Part shown: piece after piece, positions 20,601 through 35,600 of the stretch
Position numbering within the stretch: the stretch's first letter is position 1
Layout: each line of letters begins with the position of its first letter
Assembly (NCBI GenBank): GCA_030248135.1
Contig: JASANC010002067.1
Coordinates: forward strand, 54,190-118,189
DNA length: 64,000 bases
Direction of reading: 5' to 3'
Source: Theristus sp. LFF4_11
Taxonomy: Eukaryota; Nematoda; Chromadorea; Monhysterida; Xyalidae
Notes under the pieces: model-generated
What the model was told of the DNA's origin: nothing
Seen by the model: the letters and a program-made list of their open reading frames with translations, nothing else
The model's database searches: none
Program-made: the position numbers and the translations under genes

Positions 20601-23600
20601 TATTGAAAAAAAACCAGAGCGATTCATTCTTTGATTGAAAATGATATCAAAAATTTTAAAATTCGTTTTTGAAAACCTAATTTCGCGCGCACAGAGTCAC
20701 CGAATAGATATTGTGCGCGTGCACGCATTTTGGCACTGCACGTGCATCTGCCAGTGTGTTTGCGACTGAACAATGCTTGCCTGAATAATCAGCACTGTCG
20801 AAACAAACACACAGACGAACACCAATCAGCCTGAGGCCGAAAGGTTGCCAGCAAATTACGAGCCAACCTTCATGACCAATTCCTGAAACTTGGGCACTGC
20901 GGTTGCTGACTGCAGTGATTCCCGCAACAATCGAAGCAGCGCTATCATCACAGTCGTCGGCTCTGCCTTTTCGACAAACTTCACTGTGATCACGTTGATG
21001 GAGCGCACAATCTGCAAGCGCGACGCTGTCTACTACACGACTATTTTTATTGTTTTTTATCACTGATTACTTTAGCTGAAACGTATCACCAGTGCGTGCA
21101 GAGCGTTTCGTCTCAAGATCGTGTTATACGTACAACACAGTGATGTTTCCAGTGCAGCACACAAACACACAGGCACACACGCTGCCTTTTGGCGCCGTGT
21201 GCGTGCAACCGCACGAGCGTGTGTGTGTGCAAGCATGCTGTTTCACTGAGCGCACAGTCTTCGGCTACATCTCGGGGGGAAACTGCGCAGTGAGAGAACA
21301 CAGCTCATCGACTTCTGGCAACAATGCGGCAGACTTCGCGGTTGGTCTGTCTGTGCACTCTTTACACATTTGAGTCCGGTGCAGCTGAGAAATGCTGAAA
21401 GCAAGAAGTTTCCGGCATTGCAGCCTGCCAAACCACCGACATTATGCCCATCCGGCAACTGTTGCAGACGTTGTTCATCCAGCAGCACAGTCAACAATTG
21501 ATTCGTCAAATCCTTTAACGGGCCTTCGGTAGCCTCGCGCGCCAGCTGATCGCATTGGAGTAGCTGGCAAGGAGAATACAAAATGATACGATTCATTCGA
21601 TCGAAGATCTGAAGTTGTCTTGAAATGAATGAATTAGAAGTTTCGATACTTTAGCATCTTTCTGATACTTCGAAACTCCTATTCATCCCTTCAAACAAAA
21701 CTGCAAGCAATCGATGTGTTTGACACAAAAAACAGGAACAAATAAAACCGCGACGAATGTTTCGTTTACGCACCGACATGAGCAACGCGCAGAGACTCTG
21801 GTAGAGTTTCGTGATTTCCTGTTTCGATATGGTGTCGTCGTGCATGTGCGTGCTGTAGATGTAGCGCAGCTGAAACAGGCGTTGCAATCACATTGTAATC
21901 AATCAATCAATCCATTGTCATCGAAAATGAATAATCTTATCAAAAATCTTATCACTTGAGCAAGATGTTGAAAAACGATACAAGAGAGCTGCAAAATTAA
22001 GAAAATCAAAGTGAAACAAGTGCTAACCTGAAAGTAGAGCGCCGTCAACAGCGTGTCCACCTTGCCTGCCATCAGCACCACCTTGGTCGGATCTTTCACC
22101 AACTCATCCAGCTGGAAAAACCACAATAAATCAAATGTTTTCCAACATTTCCAAGAACAAAGCAACTGCAATCACTTTTAATTTCGTGTACATTTTACTT
22201 ATTCTCAGTTACTCGTGAAACAACGACACGAATGCGGCAGTAACAAGCGACCTGTATGACAGCGTGCATGCACGTGGGCACTGTGCTGCTGTGCACCTGT
22301 CCGATGACCGAGTCGAGTGCTATGGATGCGTCCATCGACGACACCGACGACAGACTGCCCGCGCGACGCAGCTGCATCAGCGCACGCGAGCTGCAATGTG
22401 GGGTGCAAGGCAATGCACGTGCTCAGGAGACATTGAAACTGGCAAACAAAGTGACTCAGCATGAGCGGATTTCTTTCGCAAACGCCTAGTCTGAAGACTG
22501 TGCACTCGGTAATAACACAGTGTTGCACTGCACTCAAACAAACACACAGGCACACCACGACACAGGCACAGGCTCGCTGCTGTGACATCGTGCGGGTGTG
22601 TCTTTGTGGCTGTGCAACAGCTGACTCCGTGGTGTAACAGAGTGCACTGTGGTCAGATCACGACTGTGGCACACTGACTGGCAGCATTGCACTGGTGAAT
22701 GAATCAGTGAGCACCAATGAAAACATTGCCAATCAGCTACTTGCTGCCGATTGATTGCCGGGAGACATTCAAAAAACACCATATGAAAACCACTTCCGCA
22801 AAATTGACCCAGAAAAAACAAATTTCCACATTTTTTCCAAAAAAATCACCGAATTTTCGGGTAGACAATCGGCTCACGCATCATCTTCCAGACATCCGAC
22901 AAATCGATGAGTTCCATCCGCTTGTACGGCGACGGTGGCGGTGGGATGACCTGAAAGAATCTCAAGCGCACGAAATTGCTGACTTTTTCAAAACATTCCA
23001 CGATCAACACATGACAGACAGAAACAAAAGAAAAACCAACTTTAAAATTAAAATAACTCCGTGTAAAAGAAACCAAAATTATTCATGTTATCGCATCCAC
23101 GGTCCCAAATGAATTCGAAGCAACCTGCCTATGCATTCCACAAATAAAATGTTTCTAGTGTGGGCGATAAAACTAAAAAAAGGATCATTTCCGACCAAAC
23201 TTTCTGCTGTTCAACATAAACCGCTGTTCTGCAATGCCTCCAGTCCCAGGCTAATTTATCGTATCAGCTGGTTAATTGGTGCACCCATAAACCACACACT
23301 CTGTGCAAGCCTGACTGCCCAGCAACGCATGCATGAGGTGTGCACCAACCAACAATACTAAAAGTTATCCAGACCAACTGTGCACCATCAGCAGATGCAT
23401 TTCGTCTGATTGCCACAACATTGTCGTGCGTTGAAATAAAGACTCTGAAATCTACAGCCCCCTGAATCGCAGTGCACTGCCTCACCCCCATCTCCTCCAG
23501 CTCTGCATCCGACTCCAAACGGAACATGCCCCGTTTCGGTGGTGCCCGTTTCTGCGGTGTCGGCTCACCAGCACGGTGGTGACCCCCAATCGACGAATCA

Positions 23601-23656
23601 CCGTTCATCATCATGCCACCACCGCCGTCTGATGAGGACGCGTGTTGCGATTGCGC
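17659..23656 (-). CDS. CKAP5: CKAP5 left copy, C-terminal region exons
   Basis: Exons: 23656-23486, 22950-22850 (REPIVYPKIR), 22390-22252, 22111-22028, 21869-21774 (YIYSTHMHDDTISKQEITKL), 21563-21441 (LAREATEGPLKDLTNQLL), 21011-20868, 20567-20517, 20378-20238 (TPLRTVKTVLNALAKEMG), 19975 to 19801 or 19813, 19701-19630 (LTEIFRKVADREQTKE), 19327-19108 (GLRELF, YFRNYVLRNLDEL), 18804 to 18702 or 18708 (IFRELAVLRSSVGL), 18586-18566 (7-codon microexon), 18247-18087 and 17746-17659. In other animals this region folds into a helical domain and binds TACC-type partners. Exons after 21774 have no counterpart in the right copy. Confidence 0.88.
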
Positions 23657-26600
23657 CTGGAAAATTGGAGAAACACGGCGTACAGGGTCAGCCAGAAGTA
23701 GTGCGTCACCTCTTTTGATCACACACACGCAAAAGTAACGTGAAGTTGTTGACGTCGTCCGCGGTCAGTCCGCAGTACTCGATTTACCCTGCAGGTCAGA
23801 ACGTTTGCCAAACGGCAGCACACAGCAGCCGGCTCTGCTGCCCTACCTGCGGCCTCACCATCGCAGACGGCGGCTGCTGCGACGGCGTCACTGAGCGTCG
23901 CGACGTAGCACCCCCGCCGGCGGCGCCGCGCTTGCCGGCCCGCTTGATGCGCTCTTCCAGCATCGCCATCTCCTTGTCGCCGATCTGCAACAAGAAACTA
24001 TTTGAGTGAGTGCATGAAACACTGTCGACAATGAAAAACATATGATAGCAAAAAGACTCAACTTTCTTGGGTGGTTTAATAAACCCATGAACAGCTTTCA
24101 TTCAATGAAGCGTGTTCTTGAAGCTGCGTGTGTACAGATACAGCTAATCAGCAAGCCGCCCTGTCGCTTCATATGAACATCAAAGAACATACATTTGAGC
24201 ATAACTTGTAGACCCTCTCTCCGATGTGCATGTGGGCAGCCAGGATGCAGTTTAAGGCAGCGTTTCTAACGTCCTTATCACGGTCTCCAATACACAACGC
24301 GATCGTTTTGATGGTCGGCTGAAGAAAAAACCGTTTTCTGTAACTTTCTTTTAAATTTGCGCAATTTTTTATTTCTTTATTTTGTTACAGCAACTTTCGT
24401 ATAAACCAACCCGTTCATGTCAAGCGAAATTTATTTTATGTGATACAGTTTTTCAAGTTTCAAATGATTATTTTCGTTTTAGAAAACGGACAAGTCACAC
24501 ATTTAAGTGATGGCCAATCACTTAACTGCACATGATATACTGAAATAAATCGAGCGCAGTGGTTTTTCAAAAAAGTGGTGTCGCGAGGCGAATCAGAGAA
24601 CACCCGCGAACACGAAAGCGCACCGGCACAGTGCCGCAGACGGAGAGTCCGTGCGTCTCGATCAGCAGCGCCATTTGGTCCAAGCACTCTGCCTTTTGCC
24701 GACTGTTCTTGACGCGGATGCCTTCGAGCAGCAGTGGGAACACCTTGCTGGCGGCGTGCAGCTCGCACACCAACGCCACGATGCTCCGGCAGCCCTGGCG
24801 CACCACGTCCTTCTGTTCGCCCAGCTGAAATTGTGCCGTCGACGGGGGTGTGTTCGTTTAAAGCTGTCAGTTTTGGCAGAGTGCAGAGCAAATTGTGCCA
24901 AATTCAATGCTGCGGTTTCCATGTCAGAGACGGAAATAACAATTCAGGACGACTTTATACTCGTTCTTGTGATGTGCACCCAATAAGTTTTCCCATGTGT
25001 GACTTTGGCTTCAGATAAGTCAATGACATCCGTACAGAGGCCAGCAAACGTTTCAGTTTTATATTGTCACAAAACATTCAGCAATTGCAAACGCACCTTC
25101 ATCAAGAGATACGGCACGAACGACTGCGTTTCGGGGTCAGCGAGCTCAGTGTTGTGGTCACGCATGAGCGCCAGCAGTGTCTGGATGAACTCGAGACATC
25201 GCAGCAGCACTGACGGGTTCGTGTCGAAGAAGCGCAACGTGCACCATTTCAGAAGCAGGTCACCGGCGCCGATCGCTGCCTCGGGACACTCGGCCGTGCA
25301 CTGCAATCACAGGCAACACTCTCAAATTCGCACCTGCTGCTTGCAGGGCGCTGCTGACTCCGCCTCACGGGCTCCAGTTGTTGCGTGCACGTACCGACAA
25401 GGGCAATTTTGAATGTGAAAAACAGGTTTTCTCGTTATAGGCCAAAAACATGCGTATACGCCACGGCACGTCACGTCACGCCACGTCAAGTCTCCTGTTA
25501 TTGCATTCTACCGTTCGTGGAGACGTGCCTTTGACGCACGTCAGCATATGTCAGTATAAACCGGCCTTAGGTGATGTCAATCCGCTAAGTTTGCAAAACA
25601 CAAAAAATGTGTGTTGCGGGACTATTAAAAAAAGCATTGCAATTCTTGGATTGGCATAGTGAGTGCCCGTGCGACGGTGTGGGGCACCGTGCTGAAAATT
25701 CTACCTCTAGCTGGCTTTCCAGTCAGAATGTACGTACAACTAAAACCCACACGAGATGAAACACTCATTCAATACCAACACTCTTCAAAACCGTTCTCAC
25801 CGCAATCAACGTGTCAATGGCGCGAAGGTGTTGTTTGAAGTCAATGTTGAACATCTGAGCCAACAGCGCTGGCTTGCAGACGGTCGCCAACTGTGTCTTC
25901 AGTTGTTCCACATGATCTTCTGACGGTGTGGTGAAGTTCCATTTGATCGTCTGCATGAAAATAGCTTCTTTTAAGTGCCACGCACAAGAGTAAACTCTAC
26001 TCAGAGTGAACTTTATTTTTATGAGTGACACGGACTGAAACGGCGAGTGGTAAACTGTGCATCATAGACGACAGCCCAGCCAATACGTGCGACGGCGTGG
26101 TGGGCAGTGGTGCGCTGGCAACCGCGCATGTTTGCCGCAAGCACCGGCCAGGAATGCACCACGCTCCAGCACCGTCGCACGGTCATGCACACTGGTCGGT
26201 CAATGGCCACTGCACTGCATAAAGTAACGCGTGTTTGCAAAATATCCAACCCTGCACGCTGGTTGGCTGTTGTATCATACGACTCGTACCAATCAGCGTG
26301 TTCCAAATGCAGCCAATCAGTGGCGAGTCCGCTTTTCTCCCAACCTTCAGTGCCTTTTCGTCCATGAACCGTTGGTATTTCTGTTGTGTGTCTATCAGTG
26401 CGCACCCATCAGTGACGTCGTCTTTTTTGCGGTTTTCGCCCGGCTAAATTTTAAGTTTTTTTTTTAAATTAAATTGAACGATGAAAGATTGAAAGATTGA
26501 AAAAATAAATTGAAAGAAACACGATTGTGGAAAACACGAAAAACACACAATCACAATGACAGTGTGAATCAAACCTGTGAAGGTCAAACAGAAAAAAAAA

Positions 26601-29600
26601 CAAAAAAATAGATCACAAAACAGTTCAAAATAGCGGGCGCCAGAATCAATCCCGTCAACGCAACAGGAAGTTTCTTACAAAGAACAGTTCAAGGCTAGCC
26701 GACTGATCACTGACAGATCATGTTGGTACAGCTAGGGTTGAAAAGGTAAAAATACCGGTTTTTTTAACCGGTAAAAAAACGCGTTTTATTACGCGTTTTT
26801 TTACGGAGGCTAAAAATGGGGTCCTGAAAAAAACGGGAAAACAACCAGGTATTTTCCCGTTTTTTTTGTTTTTTTCCCGGTTTTTTCAATTTTTGACGTG
26901 AAATTTTTTCATTGTGTTTCCTTTGTTTTGGTCATAGTTTTGCACTTAATGGTAAAGTGAAAAACTTATGGTAGTGAAAAGTTCGGATTTCCTTTTTGTA
27001 TCCTGATTGGGTGATGACTTTGGCTTTTGCCTTTCTTTCGTCATGGAAGCAAACCACCAAGCCAAACACCCTTTCCCTATCGAATTGGCCGTGAACGCCA
27101 GAATTTGGTCTTTCGTGTTTCAGTGAAACTGGCGTGTCGCGAGTGAAATATTTTTTAGAAAGCAACCTGACTGCAAGAAACAACAAAAATGCCACGAATA
27201 AAACAGGATATTATTCGAGAAAACCAGTCGACCGTCCATTTGGTGCCGCAAAAACGGAATTTAGGTGTGTATAAAAAACGGTGTGTAGGAACACGGTGAA
27301 GATGCCGAAAAATAGGTGAATCTGCCGCAAATTTTACTTGCGGCATCTGCACCACGTTTCACCACACCGTCACACGGTTCTGGTCCGTACACATCCATAC
27401 ATGTCTTTCTTTCTATGCAGCTACAAAAAGTGGTACTGTGATTGAGCTTGTGACCAGATTTCCGGTTGTGATTGTGACCATACCAAAGAATAAACATACA
27501 TATGCCTTGGTCAATTGTTCGAAGCTGTATTTTATTGAATTTCATGTTCAAAAGCCTGTCAGAATCATGGTTTCTGTTACATTGGAAAAAAACACACTTG
27601 TGGGTTGTGTTTTGTCACGAAAGACTAACTTCAACAACTCGTAACTTGTTGTACGAGTCTTCGTACCATTGGTTTTCAACAATTCTCACCAAATAATACT
27701 CCGTTTTTTTACCGGTAAAAAACGGTAAAAATACCGTTTTTTTACCGCGATTTGAAAAACACGGGTGTTTTTTTTCAACCCTAGGTACAGCCAAGCACAA
27801 AACTGCAGTTCTCAAATTCTAAGACAGCCGATCAGCACGCAAGATGCTACAAAATGCACTTGTGTCCAGGTACCTTAACCTCGTGACATCTCACAACCAC
27901 TCGTGACACTCTTGCTTGACATCGAACAATGTGTGATACGACACAACACAAATCACGCCAAAACCACCGGAGTGTATACAAATTCCAGACAAACCGGATC
28001 TTTGTGCCATTCAGAAAAGACGTGTTCAACAAATCAACCAAGAAAACAAACAACGAAACATACCACGTGGAACTGCTGAATTTGCGTTACACGAATGAGT
28101 AAACAACCTAGTTTTTGCTGATCTTAACAAACATAAGACAAAACCCAAAAAACGACAAACTTTTCGACTGGCGGAAGCAGTTCGCTGCTGCGCGGGCGTT
28201 CCGGGCTTTTGGGTCACTGATTTCGGTTTAGCGCTTGAGTCACGGCTGGCCGATTCTGACAAATAGGTAACCGGGTTTTGGGCAAAGTCGAATGAACAAA
28301 CAGACTGTTTATACAATTTGGTCGATTTGTGAAAAAACGCACATTTCGATTACTTGATTGGCCAAACGAGACAGATACAGCCAATCAGCGTCATCGACTT
28401 GACCTTTTTGGCAAAAGCAAAACCAAAGCCACTGGCCAAAAAGTTTTTTTCTTTTTTTAAAAAGGTAGAAGGTTGAACTAATGTGAACTAAACTAAATGT
28501 GAAAAACTAAAGCGACAAGATTGAGGTTGTGTTAAAAAATACTTGCCTGAATTTACAGCAGGCATTTCCTCCGATGACGGACTTGGCAGTTCACTGCGCG
28601 CCTTGTCCAACAACTGACCAATCAGCGACTTCGTGTTCGGATCCTGACAAGAACGAATTTGAATAATAATGTGCCGCATGCGCTCATGACTGCAAACAAA
28701 GTCGTGAACGATACGCTAGATAAATGGCCTATTTTTTTAATTTCAACCTACAAAAAAAAAGAATTGCTGATTTGTTGAGTTGGAATTTGTTTGCTCTGAT
28801 TGGTCCGTCCAACCGACAGAATGAAGCCATTCAGCGTCCATCCACAGTACTTTCCAAAAGATCAATTTCAAAATCCGTCCTTGGCTAGTGGACAATCAGC
28901 AACAATCGAACTATTACTTTGTACCCTGATCCCTGATGTGTCGAAAAACTTGACTGATCCAAATGAATGCACCTTAACAGCGCGCTCTATTTGTCGTCGC
29001 ATGTATTCATAGCCCAAGATGGCCATGAACGGGACAATAGCGTCCTGCGACTGTTTGCGGACGTCTGCGTTTCGGTCCTGAATCGACCGGTACAAAATTG
29101 GTACGGTCACTTTCAAATCGTTGTCGTTCTGTAAGCGACCAGCTTGCGGCAATTGGACGGAGAGCCATTTGAAGAGCTGCAATGTTGTGCGCTTTTTGCA
29201 GACACCCGCAAAAAATATTGGTTTTTTTAATATTTTTTCCGAACACTCTCAGGAATTTATCTTTTATTTTATTTTTCATTGTTATTTTATTGCAAACGCA
29301 TGTGATATTTTTTGTTATTTTCGGACTGAAGTGACAAAAAAAAGACCACGGATTTTCTGCCGATTTTGGTCTTGACACCAGCTGAAACCACACGACAAAT
29401 CACGTATCGATGGCATAAAATCTGCATTCTAACAATGCGCTTTCATTTTCTGCACTTTTTTCCATAATCTTTATGATGATCAAGAAAAAAATTGAAACGG
29501 TACGACAATCACCATACCAATGGCTTTAAAACGATAACTGACCAATTCAAAATAAAACGCCAATAAGTCACCAACCTCGACTCTCAAATTGGGATTGTCC

Positions 29601-32600
29601 GTTTTCAAAGCGTCAGGCACCATCTCGCCGTCGAGCATGGCCCGCAGTGCACACTGGTCGACGAGCGAGTCGAGGGTGCCAATGGCTTGCTGACGAATGA
29701 ACGGCTGCGCAACAAAACACGGCAACGATGAACATGCGAGACACTCAGCAACACGATTGACACGTGGCCAGACCGGTCTCACGCACGAGACGGGACAAAT
29801 GACGAGACGAGACGTGTCTCGTAGCAATGCTTTCAAAAGTCACAAAAAGTGAGTGATATGCGAACAAAAAACACGACCAAGTTGACTGGTGAACATGCCC
29901 CTTGTCATACCTGCTCACAACGCAATGTTGCACTGTCACAACAAGCACGCACATGTGCATTATGAGGGCAAGGCGCGTGTGTGCTTGTGTGTCTGTGCCT
30001 GTGCAACAGTACTGTGTCACTTAACTGGGTGCACTTTCCGCAGACCACCACTTTAGCCAACTTCCACCTTCGCAACACCAATCTCACCTTGCTGTCCCCC
30101 AGCAACGTCAAAACGCCTGGCACCAAAATGCGCAGGTGCACATGCAACCGAGGCCCGCACGCGGTCGCGAGCTGCTGGATGATTTGCATCGCAGTTTGAG
30201 CCTGTGCGAAAATAAACGCAAATTCGTTCATCGGAGTGTTACCAGCTGATTGGTACAACCTGTGCGTGGAAGTAAGCGAACGGATCATGCCGGTGTGCGT
30301 CACTGCATTATATGAATGGCTATTGTACCGCGCGCGTTTTACAAACAAACTTTGCATCGCGCACAGAGCACAACAAGAGCTACAGCCGTTTCATATGTGC
30401 ACAAGGATAGAGCTGGAAAAGTTGTTGTAAACTCCATCCGGAGTCTTGATAGTTTTGTCTATTTCAATATTTCTCCAAACAGGCAGCCACCAACACCAAC
30501 CAAGTTCTTGTTCGACTCTCCCAGACGTGCCGCGAGCAGCGTTGGCAGATCGCCCAATTCGGGCGTCACAAACTTGGCCGTGTCAATGATCGTCTTCACC
30601 TTGTCCAACGCCTCGGCACGCACTTTCCACGCAGGGTCGTTGAACATGTCCACCAGCTCAGGTGTGATTTGATCGCTGCAATCGATTCACAGATTTGATG
30701 ACGTTTATGGGGAGTTGAGCATTTGGGGGGGGAGGGGGCGGGTGTATTCATCACGTTTGTTCTGTTGTTGTATCACTAAAATGAGAACGCAACACACTCT
30801 GTTTCATGTGTTTTTGCCCCTTTTCACTTTAGTCACAGTAGCAGCGCAATATTTGTGGCTTATCTGTGGCCAATCCGCTATTGGCCAATGCAGAAAGGCA
30901 GCAGGTGGTCTCATCCATCACCATCCATCCATCAGACGTCACGTGCACACCCCATAAAACCCGTTAATTCAAAACAAAATCCCAACTCACTCACCTAATA
31001 TTTTTTCTCGGCACCATATCAGCCAGTTTCAGTTTCTGTTGTTGTTCATCATCAGCGTCAATACTTTCGGTCTCTTCTTGCGATGTCGCGTCGACGGTTT
31101 GAATTGGTCGCTTTACGCCCCGCACAAAACGGCTGGGCGCTGGGGGCTTCTGTCCTTCGACCTGAATTTGTTTTTTAATAATAAGAAAAAGCGAAAAATA
31201 TCAAGCAAACAGCTGATTGGCTGCTTTGGAATCATGGCTCACTGATTGGTTCGACCGGCTATGCAGCCATTGCAGCATGCACAGCTTGCACATGTTTACA
31301 GTTTGTGCATGCTGCGCTACCACACGACCTGAGAAACATGACATACAGTTATTTTGTCAACATAAATTCTGCAGATTTGAAAATCAAGCTACTGAAACGG
31401 AAAATACCATCCAGAAGGCCGACAAAAAAACTGTAAACTCAAAAAACAAGGAAGTGCCAACTTGCAACTCTCCAAACACTCAATCATTTTTATGATACCA
31501 AAAAAACACAACTACGAGATGGAAATACTAAAAAAGTCAATCAAAATTTTGGCGCCCGAAAGGAAAAGCATGTGTGTGATTGTGCTCATGATAAAGCATC
31601 TACGCGCGTAGGGCTGACAGAAACCGGTTCTTTTTCAAATCCAGGAAAAATTGTTTTCCCCCGGATTTTGTCTAAAAAACGGGTAAAAACCTGAAAAACT
31701 TGGAACTATAAATGGAGAACGTGAAATAAACGGAACAATTGGGCATTTCGGTTTGAAAACCAAGATTTTTGTGCAAAAATAATATAAACAGGAAATTGCG
31801 AAAATTTTAAAACTTTGCATTTGGAACAGTAACAGTTAGATGATAATTTAAGGTAATCAGTCTTTCTTAATGTGCTACGACAACACAAGTGCCAGGAAAA
31901 GAAAAGAATGATGGTTCGGTCGTCAAAATTTTATTATTAAACACAGAGAAAACGCGGTTTCACAATCATTTCTGCTCATTTTGACGAAAACAAATGGTTA
32001 CGGCTCTACACACAAATTCGGGAAACGCGAAACAATGGTCAGAGAAGAACTGATGCATAAGGCACAAACGGAATACAAGCGCATTGTCAAGATGAGATAA
32101 AACGAAATGAAAAAAAGAAATTCGCTTAATCTCTGGAAAAAACTTGAAAAAACGAAAAAAAAACTGAAAACCCGTTTTTTCAGGTGACAAAATTTGCCTC
32201 GGGAAAAACGGACTTTCTTTCCGTTGCCAACTCTAATGCGCCGCGGTGTTTTGGCATAAAATGAACCAAGCAATATATAAAAACGGCGTCTTGTATGGAG
32301 CGCACAGCTGAGAGTGAGACAAAAAAAAAAAAAAAAAAAGTGTGTGTTCACGTTTTTTCACGCTTGGGGTGTTTACTTGAAATGCTTTGAATAGCAAATC
32401 GGAGCTGAACAACATCATGTTTGGTGGTAGTAATAAAGTTGTTTTTGCGACGGAGTAATACGAAATAACAGTGAAAAAGCTGGTCAAGCTCCTAGGGAAA
32501 ATAGTGAAAGTAACGCTAAACAGTTAACTGTGGCGCTGCACGAAACAAATTTCAAGAAGGGAATACAAAATTGAAAGCGAAAAACAGAATTAACAACAAT

Positions 32601-35600
32601 ACGTCGAAAAGCATCGGTGCACTTTTTAAACAGAGCCTTTTGAAATTTGAATACAAAACAACAACATCAGCCAGCAATACTGTCAATCATATATGGGAGG
32701 GCGCTACTTTTCGACCGATGGCTCAAAAAACCCCGAACACAGCTGTAGCAAGAAAGCAGCGACCTTTGCGATTTCTGCGTCGACGGTCTGCATGATGGCG
32801 GCGGGCACAGGCTGCGCAGCGAGCAGCTGCCTGGTGTGCGTGCCAGAGTGCAGACACAGCAGCGCACTCAGCTGCACGGCGGCCGTGCGCACGCCGGCGT
32901 TCGTGCTGGCCAGCGACTTGCAGAGCACGGCGACACACGCACGCACGGGCACGCCGCTGCAACAGGCAATGTGCAACACGGACACTGCAGGCGGCCACGA
33001 ATGAAGTGGCTGCGACATGTGCAACACCACTGATGCAACGCGCAGCATTCATCTGCTTCACAACTATGTGGAGAATCAACAAAAAATTAATAACATCTGT
33101 CAGTGTCACTTGATCTGACACACACTCAGTACCTGATTTGTTGTTTCGATGCTGCGCATGAACAAACAAACACAGTGGCAAAACGTACCACACACACGCT
33201 CATATACAGCACGCGAGCCGCTATATGCGTGACAGGCCAGTGTGTTTGTTTCACACACTGTGGCATCGCGAAAACTCACGCAGTATAAAACTGCCGGTTT
33301 TCGAAGAGTTTCAGAGAAAAACAAAGTGAATAAAGAACATGATCAGTGTGATCTAGCCAATCAGCATGCAGGATTGCAAGAAACTGAGAAAAAAAACGCA
33401 ATCACGCACTCGAAACCAAACTGCTGAATCATTTCGGCGAGCCAGAGCAGATATTCCGACTGCGATTTCGGACTTTTCACGGCCGAAAACAACTCGAACG
33501 TCTGAAAGGTGCGGCAGCAAATCAGAAAAAAATTTTCCTTGAAGTTTCCATAAAAAAGTTTTCCTTCAGTGAAGAACGCAACTTTGAAATAACACAATAA
33601 AACAAAAGAAAATTCCTATTCACGCCATAACGACGTCCACAACACTGAACCGTGCTTTTTGACAATATTATTCAGTTTTTAACCGACCTATCGCAGAGTA
33701 AGTCCCAACAACTCCAAAACTCTCCAAAACACCCAAAAACTCCACACAAGGACGACGCACGTTTGCAGCGACATGCTCGGCTCCCATCGCCTCAACGAGC
33801 GCACTGAGCGTCTCCTTCACGGCTGCGTTGTGCTTTGCATCACCGATTTTCTCCATTAATTCCGGTGTTATTGATGAGAACACGAAGGCGGATGGGACGC
33901 ATTTCTGTGCCAATGCCGTGTACAGTGAGAACTTGGCGTTCAGCACCTGCGATGTGATGTGGCTCATTTACAATTGAATGTAGCTGATTAATGCGTGTGT
34001 TTAGACTTTGGTTAGGCTCGCGTTGATTGGTTGGCAAGTCATGTTGCAGCAGTGTCACAGCCAATCGACTTCAATGCAAGAGTGGAAAGGTTACGAAGCT
34101 TTGACGAAAAATATGTCAATTGATCGAAAAAATCTGAATCTCCAATAGGAACGAACGATCATCACTTTTTCTAGGTTTTTTTTACCAGAAAGTGCAACAA
34201 AACCCTCCAACCTGAAAATGAGACTCTTTTCGTCGATTTAACGTCCCGACAAACACTTGTGGTTCGAGTTCCGATTCATCTAGAGAGTTCACGACCTAAA
34301 ACGTTCAAAAAATCTTCATTAAAAAACCACAAAAATAAAATTGCTACACAAGTAACACTTTTTTTGAATTTTTGAGTAAACATGAATCTTGCACACTGAT
34401 TGGCTGCACGAAGCAGATAGGATCAATCAGTACAATACAGCTTCAGTCAATCCGTTAAGTGCTCATGACTACAGCCATGCAAATTGGCGAGTGTGAGAAT
34501 GAGACAGAAGCGACAGCGTGAAAAGTGAGCAATCCTCAACAAGCAAAAACCAGATTAACCTCCGTGATTTTCTGCACAGCCGACAATCGTTCGTCCCATT
34601 TCGCACTTTGCAACAAGTTCAACAAATCACTGCCAATCACGGCGTTTGCCTTTTCTTCCAAATCTTCGGTCTGAAAAAAAAAACACGTGAAAGAATGATT
34701 CGCTTGTTGGTCAAGTGCCTGTCAAAAACGTACACACAGGCACACACGTGATCTACTGCGACCGTGTCGTTTCTTAAAAGAAAACTGCTTGATCTTCAGA
34801 CAAGTTGCTTGCCAAAACTCGAATAACCGAGTTTGTCAGATGAGATTTCTCGCCTTCGGGTGAAATTGTCAGAGAAAAAAACTAAAAACAAACATCGAAC
34901 TGACACAAGTCGAGGTGCTCGTGCATCTCTTTTGAAGTTGAGGTGCAAATCTTTTGAAAAACACCATACCGAAAGCTCGGATTCCTCCGGTATGGCCGGG
35001 GCGCAATACGCAGCCGGAGGGGCGGACTTCGGTTTTTGCGCGCCAGACTTTGGTGGCTTGTTGTCGGTGTTTCTACCAGCAGTCGCCGCACCAGAAGTGG
35101 CCGGTCTTTTTCCAGCTCCGCCTCCTTTGATCGGCTTACGAACGACCGGCTGAATGTTTTTTGTCACATTGGGCGTAAAAGTTGCTTTTTAAAATACGGT
35201 GGAAACCTTTTCAGTTGACTTTTGTTTTAGAAGGAAATTTGCGTCCAAGTGTCAACGAATACAAGAACAGAGAACAGTTCGCGTGTCACGCAGCAGCCAT
35301 CAGCCAATCAGCACATGTTGCGCTCAACTGCACTTGCTCAGGGCAAACTAGCGAACTCTGGGCGAACTTTCTGAAAAACCCGTGATTTGCCAAAGTAACT
35401 GAAATTAAAATCACAAACTTTCACAACACCAAAACTACAAAGAGGCTGACAAAAAAAGCACCAAAACTTTACCACGTCAAAAACAACACCAAAAAAACGA
35501 TAACTGGGGCGAACTTTTGCGGTTGTCTGCTTTGAAGTGGCTGCAGCGCTGGATGTCGAGACTTCCGAATTCGACGGTGCAGAGACGTTGGTCTAGAAAG

